Source of the DNA: Clytia hemisphaerica
Taxonomy: Eukaryota; Cnidaria; Hydrozoa; Leptothecata; Clytiidae
DNA length: 64,000 bases
Reading direction: 5' to 3'
NCBI GenBank assembly: GCA_902728285.1
Contig: CACVBU010001155.1
Location: 262,093-326,092, forward strand
Of this stretch, positions 1 to 12,400 are shown in pieces. The notes beneath the pieces were generated by a model. The model had not been told where the DNA came from. It did no database searches and was given only the letters and a program-made list of their open reading frames with translations. Each line of letters starts with the position of its first letter. Positions within the stretch are counted from its first letter, which is position 1. The position numbers and the translations under genes are program-made.

Positions 1-423
1 CATTCTGATGCCGTGGGCTAATTGAGTACGCGATTAATGTAAAACTTTTCCCTTCGCGGAAGGATAATTAGGCCTAATTAGGCTTCCAACACATCTCTGG
101 TTTGTTTTGTTATGAGGGATCCGAATCGGCCGCGAAAATCACTCAGCAAAGTCGATGTCATCAAAATTCCAGTGAAGATATCATGGTACACATAAGGTCA
201 TAAACTTGCTTTTTTATTCAACTTCTTTAGTGACAAAAGTGAAATAAAAAGTGGCACAACACGAAAATTTATTCCGCTGAGCGGAAGTGTTTTTCGAGTC
301 TGATTCGCATCAATTATAAAAAAATATTTTAGGAATGCTTCCCGTCTAAAGGAGAATAGATACAACAAAATTTTGTTGAGAAGAATATTTTTACACATGA
401 TTCATTAAAACAACTAAACTTAC

Positions 424-3400
424 TCAAATTCAGATTGATAATATCGATATTCAGCCGTTGGAAGTTCGGTCCCTGGTCTTCACCTTTGTGGTAACAATCG
501 AGCTGAAATGACAATAAAAGATCCCTGTTAGTACAGTTGGATTTTTGTAATTGAATCTTCTACGCATGTATGGCGAGGCGCTGTAGTATAGTGGTCATTG
601 ACCTTAGTTACTGCACAGGCGACTGAGGTTCGATCACCACTCGCAGCAGTTCACTTGGTAAGTGAATGAACCTTCGCCCGGGTCAATCTATGCCATGTGA
701 GGGGAATGGGTAGTCAGTCCAAGGTGCTCATTGAAAGCGTCTATAGTTGCGAAAACAGGCCTTAAAGCCTCCTCCAACTCAACCAAATAGAATGGAGTAT
801 GACAACACCCCAAGCTGAAAAGGCCAGACCTTAATCAAACGGAAAATGAGTTCGGAAAAACCTGGTAAGCTAGGAGAATTGACACCCACTACCAAAAACA
901 CGTTATTTTGATTCGTCCCTACGTTTTAGTCAAGTGATAAGATTTCTCCAACTGAAGGGGGTTATCGATTTCCAAAATCACCCGAGAATACCATGTTATG
1001 TTATTCCGCGTTAATTATAAGGTCAAAAAAAGAATTGAAGAACACTCAATCGCTATTCTTTTGGAACTTATAAAAACATTCGAAACTATAAAAAAACATT
1101 CGACTGACACTTTTATTTTGATTGCCTCAAAAATTTCGTACGATATTTTGTTAACCAATAGAAATTTTTGTTTACATCAGGGTGATTACAAAAAAGCGGG
1201 GCTATTACGGATTTATCGCCCCGCTCGTCCTTTACAGGGGGGGGGGGGTTCAGGGGGTATCCGATTCCGCAATTCCGCCAATTTTTTCTCCAATTTCCGT
1301 CAAACCGTCTTAAATTGAACCAAAATACCGTCACCGAAAATTCCTTTGAAATTCAATATTTTTGTCGAAAATTCCGCAAATTTGGAATATCTTTTACCAA
1401 TTCCGAAATTCCGCTATTTTTTTTGCTAAATACCGTTTTTCCGCACTAAAATTGTCTAATTTTCCGTCTCCGTCAGAGAACCCAATTTCCGTAATTCCGT
1501 CTAAATTTTCGCCAAATTCCGCCACTCCGTCCGAGAAAAGGGCCGATTCCGCTCCTCCGCCAAACGTGAAACCCCCCTTTACAAATATAAGCTAAATGTG
1601 ATCAACCATATAATTAAGTTCAAATTAAGAAAAATTCGAATAACACACGTTCGAATAAGAGAGACTTGACTGTAAAGTTGTTGAAGTTTTGAGCACTCAC
1701 GATTGAAACTCCTAATTTTATTTCATGAACCCTTTTCTTGCAGGGAACCATAAAAGAGTTTTCTAGATCGCTAAGTCATTGGGCGAAGCTTGGAAATTCT
1801 TATTTTATTAGAAACATGTATCAACGTTAGACTTCAGGGAAGAACACATCGTGAAACATGTGAATCTCCAAAACGAGACCATTATTAAAACATATTATCA
1901 AAAGCTATAGATACTTGCATATTTGCCATGCGTAATGAAAGTAGTGGTCAAATAGGTAACAGAGAAATAGTGAGAGGATGTTTACAAATAGAAATCATAA
2001 CATGACTGTGACAATCTTATATTCTGAAACCCCTACTGTGTCTTGTGTCCACGTTTTATTATGGATAAGCTAACGTCATCATGACTTTTGCGTTACTGTT
2101 TTATGAAAATGACGGGGTTTTCGATATATGTATTTGCTAGGCAATCAAATGGCAAATGAATAAGTCTGGATTCTGCACAGTGTAATCCTTGTAATTGAGT
2201 CTGCAGTATTGATTTTACCACGAACCCGGGGGGGGGGGGTACTTAGGCAAATTAAGACGGCTATTAAGTACCCGAGAGTAGGTATTTTAATAAACCAAGA
2301 CATTAAGGGTATTACACTGGTTTGACATAGAAGGATTTCGATGTAGTACACGCTTCTTTTATAAGAACAATCTTATTAAGAACATCAGGCTGAAAGTTTA
2401 AGACCAAAACTTAAGAACAAATGAAGAACAATCTGAGCCTCAGCTCTCAGGAATTATTGATTTTAACAGATTTTAACAGATTTTAAACGCATATTAAGAA
2501 CGCCGTAAGAACATTTAAGCCTGAAAATTTCAAAAATTAAGAACAGCCCAGCTTGATTCAAAATTTACTGATTCTTATTAAAAAAAAGCGTGTTTTATCA
2601 AGAATATGAAAACTGTGAGACACAGTAGGCCGTAGGAAGATTGATATTAAAAATCCAGACTTAATTAAATTTTTTGTATTTTCAAAATTGCCTACATAAA
2701 TTGCAGCCTTTACACACACAGTGTCCATATTTGATGACGGAGAGAGATTAGGAGGGCGTGGTGAAGCCTTCTTACAAAGTTATTACATAATGAAATAAAG
2801 ACGTTCTTTTATCATTAAAACTTTAACATGCTGCTCTTCTCCCCATTGCTGGGAAGACGTTTCTCTGGTATGAACTTTTTTCTAAGAACAAACAATTGTA
2901 ATTCCTGCATAATGAAATTGCCAAAACGATTTCTTGGTTTTGAGCCTTTAGATTTACACGAATAAATTATTGAAATTCATAATAATTAGTGAATGAAAGC
3001 CAAGCAAGCAATACTTTAGCTCAAGAGCTCATTAATAAGGAATTTAACCAATTAAAGATTCTTATAAAACGGATTTCTTATACGACCATTGCACCTGTAG
3101 GTTTGAAAACTGGACAGTCTATAATACCTCACCGTCAAACAGAGTACAGAGGCAATGTAATAAATTCTCATTTGAACGGAATTGTGAATCTATATATAAA
3201 GAAGGATGGGATAATGAAAAAAATATTAAAGTGTAACCAGAGGTGAAAGCAAGCTATCGAAATCAGTTGGACATCGTTACGAGTTCAACTTTAGTTGGCT
3301 GTAGGTTCTGCAGTTTCACACACAAACCATGACGCGCCAATTCATCTATTTCGCAATTCTCTTTGTTGCTGTTTACAGTATCGAGGGCGCGCCAAAAGAT

Positions 3401-6400
3401 GTAAAATCAGATTTCTATCATGATTTGGAGAATCTAGACAGAGAACAGATTGTGGAAAGGATAGATGACCCTTTGCCAGGTGGCAATGTTTCATGTGATG
3501 ACTTTTTCACCGTTCGTCACAAATGGGGTAAAGGAATAAATGGTAAAATGAATTTTGATGTTCCCCAAGATGTCAGCGGATGGAAAATTACGGTAAATAA
3601 ACTTTTTTTGCTGCAGCTGACTAGCAATATTGTTAAAAGCGCCCAGGGGTATGTGCAGACGATAAGGGTCGGTTTTTTTACCTTTCAAAGTCTCTCTAAG
3701 GTTAAAATATCAGAAAATTTCAAAGTAGTCACTCTAAAGGTCGAATAATTCATGATTTTTAGGAATTCCTTTTTTGATTTCGAGAAAAAAATTGTAAAAG
3801 GTCTCTCTAAGAGTAATTTTTAAAAAAGGGAGGACAACTTTTCAAAAAAGTCTCTCTAAGGGGCACTTTTTCACTAAATATTTGGTTTCTCTAAGGGTCG
3901 GTTTTCGGAGGTCCTGTCCGCACATACCCCTCATTCGCCAACCCTAGCAACCCCCTTCCGGGTTAAAGCGGCGCTTCTTTGATCACTTTGTTGGTCTATC
4001 ACGTTTTACAGTTTTGTTTTAGTCAATCCCTTTAACAGTACTACAATGACTTAAAGTGACGACACCCCTAGGGACATATTTGTAAAAAGTTACAGACGGA
4101 ACGGTGTCGAGAGAAATGCCGTCTCCTTCTGGCACAGAAAGAAATTTATTGATTAATGTTAGTCTTGGTTATTGCAGTCTATTGAAGTCTTCGTTATTGC
4201 AGGACCATACTAATTAGAAACAGGTAAAGATTTTAGGCACCAATACCGCCACAAACCCAGAGCATCCCAGTTCAAACTCGTTTCCCGATTCGAACCTTAT
4301 TCCTATCATGTTATGTTTAGAAAATACCATATTCTTATAATTGAAAATGCTCTAAAAATGGTATTCTTAGCTTGAGTAGCAAAATTCAATGATGGTGATA
4401 TTCTTAGCATTATTCTTAATGTTTTGGCCATTTTCATCATGGACATTCTTATAAAGTGCATTCTTATATAAGAAAAGCGTTTAGTACGTTAAGTACGCTA
4501 ACTAATACAGTATTTTATGATTTTTAAAACTACTCCACTTCGAATCTATCAACCTCACCTTTTTTTCTATAGGTCCAATTGACAGATGGTCTTGGGAAAT
4601 TGTACATGCAACAAGCACGTGCACCAGGTAGAATACAGATAGGCTGTAAATTCTCATTCACCAACTACCGATACAATAAAGTCATCAAAGCTAATGCAAC
4701 GTTTAGCAACAGATTCACTTTATTTTCATCAAAAGCAAAAATCGGATACATCAAGTTCGAAAGTGGATCTTTCAGCATGTCGTGTGGCTCTCCCGTCGTC
4801 TGCCCCACACTACCTCCAGGCGTAACTACCACTCGAGCACCAAAACCCACCCTTCCGCCTTTAGGAGGCGACTGCTCAAATTTCACACGAGTTAAACGAA
4901 GTGTTCCAGGTTTTGACATAGGTGTTATAAAATTTTCACTTCCTGCTGCTTTGAGACGATGGAGGTTGAAGGTATGTGTTCTCCTTTTTTATTATATTCT
5001 TTATAAGCCAATCACAAGTTTCCAGCTAGTCTCCCAGTCTGTATCAATGATCTCCTTAGTAGCTTATGTGTGAAAAACGAAACACACGTCCTAGCCACCA
5101 GCGTCAAATACTCTCGTCTTGGTAGTTTTTTGTTCGCATTCCATTTTACAATTACCTTTAAAGCTCCCTAAGCCTCAGATAATACAACAAAGAATGGACT
5201 ATTCCAGAAATAGGAGGTGTAACGTCCAGGGTGGTCTGAAAAGAATTCCAGAGGCGTCTAGTTTTCGAAGGAAAAATATAGAATGGTCAATTGAATGAGT
5301 TGGAAAATCCAGGATGGTCAGCAAAACGAGATCGAAAATCCAGGGTGCTCCAAAAATTGAGACAGAAAAATCCAAGAGGGTTCTGAAAATTAAAAAAAAA
5401 ATCCGGGGGTGACCCTTCCCCAAAAAGACCTACCCAACATAGGGAGTATAATTTTTTTCAGGAATAACCCATTGTTTATGTTTTGATTCTCATATACAGG
5501 TCGGCTTCGTCGAGACTGTATCTAATTTTCAAATCCAACGTGGCGCGAACATGATGGGTATCATGCAAAAATGTCCTCAAGCCAAATTCTACAATTACGT
5601 CAAAGCATCTAACAGACGAGACAGAGCTGGCAAACCCATGGTGTTCCCTTACGCTTTACACTACAACCAAAACAGCGCCAAACCCACCATTGCTTTCTTT
5701 GAGATCAGTGATGGTAAAAATACATTCATGTGTGGAACTAAGCCCAGTTGTCCATCCACCCCCGCCCCTACAACAACGGGTGCACCCACCCCAACCAACT
5801 ATACAGGTCCAACTACCAACGCCACGGCTGCACCCACTACAACAATGGCGCCCACTTTACCACCACCCATGCCGTTGAGTGGAGCTGATTGTTCCGTATT
5901 CTTGAAAGGAGTCGAACAAGGTTTCAGTGATCAACGAGGTGTTATGGAATTCTTGGTTCCACAAAAATCTAATGAATGGCAACTTCAGGTAATTTTCAAT
6001 TTTGAACCAAATTTCTTCGCAAGATGTTGTAAAAATTGTGATCCAATCACAAATGTGAGTGACTCCCTAAGCAATTTTAAGTACCTAAAAAGCGCACTGG
6101 TTTTGAAACGAGCGGCCATGAGCGTCTACGAGCGGCCAGGACTGTTCGAAATCTGATTTTCTAGGAGATTAGACAGCTCTTAATCAGGTACTTTGAATCG
6201 TTTTGGGAATAAAAAATTACTTGCAAACTTTATACCTAATAGACTCTGAAGAACACGATAAACCTTCGTGATCTTTAACAAATGATTCAGGAAACCGTGA
6301 TGTGAGAAAAAGAAGCCTTATATCTAGCTGTAAACAGTTTGGATTCCAAAACGAATGGACAAACGTCAAACTTTTACATTTAAGGTTGGATTCAAACCTG

Positions 6401-9400
6401 ACAAACTCCCTCGGAAATTGATGGTTTTCAATAGAGTCATCCGTGTTCAATCGCAAGATAAATGTTTATATAAATATCGAAACGAACCAGAAAACACATA
6501 TGATGCGAACACCACTTTCAGAAAGCAATACAGATTCGTTTTCAACAGACGCATTGGTCGACCCCAAATTCAATACATCAGCTTCAAGTCTGGTAATTTT
6601 GAAATGTCCTGTGGAGCTAATGACTGCCCCGCTATTAACATCACCACTGCCCGCCCACCAACTACTGGCCCGCCACGTAACACCACCACAACACCCTTGG
6701 TGACTTCACCACCCCTGGCGGGAGACAGCTGTGCACCTTATATTGAGATTACTAAACAAAGCGCAGGACAAAAGTTTGGCATCATCAGAATTACCACATC
6801 ATCATCTTCAGCTAGCTTCAAAATCATTGTAAGTTATATTTTTCAGGTTCATTTATATAGAATATTTTGTCTGCTTGTGAATTCAAACAAAGGAAAGATA
6901 AAAATAACTTTAGATTGAAATTACTTTCAATAGAAATTTTTCGAGGAAAAACCACTATCATGGAGGCAAGCGTTCAAGTTTGTTGGGGCTTGCAAACTGC
7001 TTATACGTAAATCTAACGTTTCACAGTTACGTAAAAACCTTTTTCTCAATGACTAGGTTGGATTTAACGCATCCACAACTGGCTTCAACATCGAAAAAGG
7101 TGTTAATCGCATCGACAACCAAGACACGTGCGCAGGTTTCAGCTATGTTTTCCAGAGTATCCCTGGTGGTAACAAAGCACAAGGCTCAACTTTTGTTTAC
7201 CCTTTCTCGTTGAACTTTGATCAAACCACTGGAGTAAGTCCCATGATCACCTACATCAAGTTTGTTTACTCAGCAAACAATACTGAAAGCTGTGGCAAAG
7301 AACCAGTCTGCCCTGCAACAACTCAAGCTCCTGTTACTACCACCACTCCACAGCCGGCAGTAACCACCCAACAGCCTGAAGCCACCACTCAAAAGCCAGA
7401 GGAAACCACCCAACAACCCGAAGCCACCACCCAACAGCCTGAAGCAACCACCCAACAGCCCGAAGCCACCACTCAACAGCCCGAAGCAACCACCCAAGAG
7501 CCCGAAGCAACCACCCAAGAGCCCGAAGCAACCACCCAAGAGCCCGAAGCAACACACAGCATCAACAAACGAAGCACCCAGACAGAACGAACGACAGCAA
7601 CCACCCAAGAGCCTGAAGCTACAACTCAAGAGCCCGAAGCTACAACTCAAGAGCCCGAAGCAACCACCCAAGAGCCTGATGCAACCACCCAACAGCCTGA
7701 AGCTACTACCCAAGAGCCTGAAGCAACCACCCAACAGCCCGAAGTCACCACCCAACAGCCCGAAGTCACCACCCAACAGCCCGAAGCAACCACTCAACAG
7801 CCCAAAGAACCACCCAAAAGCCCGAAGCAACCGAAGGCCCAAGCACCACCAAGAGCCTGAAGAACCACCCACAGCCTGAAGCTACTACCCAAGAGCCTGA
7901 AGCAACCACCCAACAGCCCGAAGTCACCACCCAAGAGCCCGAAGCAACCACTCAACAGCCCGAAGCAACCACCCAAGAGCCCGAAGCAACCACCCAAGAG
8001 CCTGAAGCTACAACTCAAGAGCCCGAAGCTACAACTCAAGAGCCCGAAGCAACCACCCAAGAGCCTGAAGCTACCACTCAACAGCCTGATGCAACCACCC
8101 AAGAGCCTGAGGCTACAACCCAAGAGCCTGAAGCTACCACTCAAGAGCCTGAAGCTACCACCCAAGAGCCTGAAGCTACCACCCAAGAGCCTGAAGCTAC
8201 CACTCAAGAGCCTGAAGTTACCACCCAACAGCCCGAAGCAACTACCCAACAGACTGAAGCTACCACCCAAGAGCCTGAAGCTACTACCCAAGAGCCTGAA
8301 GTTACTGAAACATTCACCGAAGTTTCAACTGAGGGTGGTTCAGGTGAGACCCCTTAAAAATAAACTTTAACAGAGTCAAAAATAAAAACAGAAACGGCCC
8401 TTCCAAGAAACTAACCAAGAGGAGACCAAAAAATGATAAACACGTTAGTGAGGAAGGTTTTGGATTGGTTAGAATGATCTCAGCATTGAGGTAAAAAGTA
8501 AAGAAAATTGTATCACCTCTTTGTAAGTTTAATTATTTATTTGATAAAGACAAATTTGATGAAGTGTATACTGAATTTGTTGTTGTTGTCAGGCAATACC
8601 TTTATTCTATATTGGGCTTTTCCAGAAAAAGATTTTACCCCCACTGTTGAGGATATTGATTTATCTCTTATAAAGATGCTTACCCCTGGATATCGTATTT
8701 TTTACTTGTAAAGACATTTTACCCCCCGGATATCCGCTCTCTTGTAGATATTTAACCCCCTGAATATCCACTTTTGAACAAAAATTGTTAACCCCCTGGA
8801 TATCCAATATCCTCAACTGGGAGGGGGACGCACGGGGGGCCCATTACCCTCCCCTTTTAAGAGAATTGATAAAATTAGGGGTGGACACACGCAATGTTCT
8901 TTTGAAATGGGGATATCTTGCGCAAGTTAGGCCAATTGATATTTTTTAGCTCTTATATAAAAACGCACTTACAGTTAATCTTGTGATAAAGCAATAATAA
9001 ATAAATTGAGGGTTTAATATATATGATGGCCCACACAAACACGAACCTTATTCCTATTATGCTGGCGATCTATTAGAAAATACTGCTGTGATCCTTCTTT
9101 GCTTGACATTGCTTTCTGAACCCAGTGTGATAGAGCACCTGAAATGTAATTATTGTTTGAAAAATTTAAAATTACTTTTGCCTCGTTCTTGTTCCATTGC
9201 CTGAGTGTTTCATAAGCTTTAGAGAAAAATTAACACTCCCTTTAATCTAACTGTCATTGTGTACTCTAAGTGGGAGCTAAAGATTCATTAAAATTCATTT
9301 CGGGTCCTAGAGAAAAATCTAAGACGAAGAAGAGAATCTGATATGGGAGCCAAAAGTTTTTGCCAAGTCAAAAATCGTAGCGAGTAAAATAATGTAAAGA

Positions 9401-12400
9401 CTCTTGAATCGTCATACTTTAGATGAGACTGTTTGAATTATTTATATACGTTCAAAGGGTCATTCTTTATATAAATTTATTTTAACAATATTTCAACCTC
9501 CTTTAGTGGGGGATGAGCTTAAGTTTTAACAAGATACTTCACTAATTGGTCATTTAAAGTGATAGAGATGACGCGTTCTTTAGAAAAAGTAATAAAATTA
9601 TTTTATTACATCTTAACGACCAACCAAATCAAATAAGAGCTTGTAAAAACTCCAGCTTGTCCCCTTAGTGGAGGTCTTCATCAAGTTTAATTTAATATGA
9701 GACATCATATCTTTTATTCGTCCATTGATGTACCTGGTAAACTTCAGTGTTTTTAAATATTTTCCAACTGGTTAAACAAATAAAAAAGTCCTCTTCCCTT
9801 ACCTCTACCTGCACCAAATTCAATAACATTGACATCATGACGGAAGAATTCATTATCATCCAATATCTGAATCAGTGACCCCTGAAAAGTTCAAATTCAA
9901 AGTTTGAATATAGATAATTCATTAAGATCACCTAACCAATAGCTTGTCCTTACATATTATTATAATAACATCTTCTAACTTCTATGAATGCATGAAAAAT
10001 ATTTTCATTATTTATATCAAAAAGATTTACAGCAAAATTATCAAACAGACAGGCAGACAGGTAGACAGACAGACAGACAAATGCAACTTGCTTGTTACCT
10101 GTTGAACCAGATGCTTCTTAACATTTTGTCCACAATCCTTTTGAGTTTCAATCTCATTGGAAAGTAATTGATGAATTGTTGTGTTCTCAGATTGACTGAT
10201 GAGGTTGATGACTTTCTTGTGTATATCCCTAAGCTTTTCAATCAAATTTTTCAACTCATCAATTGGTACCTCATAGAGACGCAACTAAAATTGAACAAAA
10301 AGAAGCGTAATAGAGTACAATCATTAATTTATTAAAAATAGGTGAATTGCAGAAAAATCATACAATGTCCTGTCCGCAACAGGCACTTTTTGAGGACCCA
10401 TAACTCAACTTTGGCAAATGCAATTTCTAAGAACTTTACATTTTTGTGAACTTTACTAAATAGCCTTCCTTAGCGTGTTATAGAATTTTTTTTGTTACAG
10501 CAAAAAAAAAAAGGTGCGGACTTTGTTGCGGACAGGACAAAAGTTTTTCACTCATAGCCAGTACATGTCTCTAAAGTCAAGTAAAAGAATACTGCTGTAA
10601 AAAGCATGTAGGTCCCTATAGTTTATTGGCTTGATACAGTTAGAACATTTAAGTTGTCTCAAAAAGTGAGAAATTAAGACTTTTGTGCCGTTGCGAACGG
10701 GACAAATTTTTGGACCGTATTAGTTTTTACAAATTAAAAAATTCAGAATAGATTATTCAAAGGCGATAAATGTTTTTAACGGAAGAAACAAAACAACAAA
10801 ACAAACATGGGGGTTCTCTAGTTCCCAGGTCTTGACTTTGTAAGCATAAATGGCGCTTTTGTTGCGGACGGGACATTGTATGATTTTTCTGCAATTCACC
10901 CAAATATGAAAAGATTTACAGTAACGTTGTCATTTTTTGAAATTGTACCAAAAATTTAGCAGATTCCCAACAGTTTATTCATTTGTCAAAAGTCAAAAGG
11001 TTGCTGAGAGGCATCATCAAAAATTTTACCTCCATATTTACTTTTGAGTGTACACAGGTAATGTTTACCTTTTCTTTTTCACTTCTAATATAATGATTGA
11101 TACCAATGTTTATATTCTTGTCAAAAAAAGGCTGTAAAAGAAAAGGAATCAAAGTTAAAAAAAAAAATAATGATAATTAGTTCACACAGACAATCAATCA
11201 TAAATTATCATCAACAAATTAGGCTAATCAGCTAAGAATCACTGTATTTAAAATTATGGACTTTTGAATTATGACCTTTGATCTTTTGATATTACACAAT
11301 CATGTTTTCATATATATTCTCTGTAGTACAATATCTTACTATAAGCCTTTGCAGTGTCGAAATATTTCAACAGTGATAACTACTGCGGTTCTCTAATGTG
11401 GTCTTCTTTAGCAAATATGAGGAATTATTTTGCTTCACCTTTTTCAAGGCTTGGGAATGATAGAGACACTCTATCAAATGTTTTACATAAAAAATCTGTT
11501 TTCTACAAGCATATTATAGTAAAACACAAATTTTTAAAAACCCTTGTGTGACAGACAATAAATACCCTGGAATTTTATTAAGTTAAAAAGTTTAAAAATT
11601 GCACTCCAAAACCATCCCCACTGGATTTTTTAACCTTTGAACAATAAAATTTCTATCCCCATTGGGATTTCAATGGGAGTTTTTATCCCCACTGAGGAAA
11701 AAAGTTTTACCAGGGCTGTAAAGACAGTCTTTTTAAAAACCATATTTCTTAAAGGATTCCAAATTGAAGACAAACAAAGACAAACCAAATTAGTTTTCTT
11801 TGTTGCATTACATTTCTTCATATGTGATGATAATTTATCCTCAAAAACAGAGCTGAAATGAAAAAAAAAATACATGATACATTTGATACATGATAAATAC
11901 ATGCAATTTCATTATCATTATCATTATCACACCCCTTGGTCTTAATGACCAAGTGGCTTTTAATAATTTCACTACGATAATTTTTTTTAAGACGAAAAAA
12001 ACAGTGGGGAATTTCGATAACATTTTTGGTACAGGGACAATGTTTTTATATTGTCATTTCAGAATATATCTATGTGATAATGATGGTTTGCAGTTATTCA
12101 ATGGTGTGTTTATATCATCAATTATTTTAGAATTTTTGTTCTTTGTTGTTTGTGGTAACAGGGAGGAGGACTTTCTACAGAATTGATGAAGATAAATCTA
12201 GGCTTAAAATTTTCAGTGGGGGAAAAATACTGGCCATTTGGTTGCTGCTCAGGGACAATTTTTTGGCTACTTTTTTCACCAGGTCAAGGGGGGTGGTTGT
12301 TTTAAGTTAAACACGATTAATCATGCCTTAAAAACAGTAATTTTAGCCTAAGTTTTTTAGATCAACCATAGCAGCCATATACAGAGATCTACTAAGGGAT

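Noticed and set aside
7270-8291. Minus-strand frames over the Thr-rich stalk (Gly/Leu-rich repeats)
   Set aside because: These are antisense shadows of the coding repeat, which is supported by upstream exons, signal peptide and in-phase splicing on the plus strand.
10045-10080. Short CAGACAGACAGG microsatellite
   Set aside because: Only a few units and no sign of function; it lies in TRMT13 intron 5 beside an exon.
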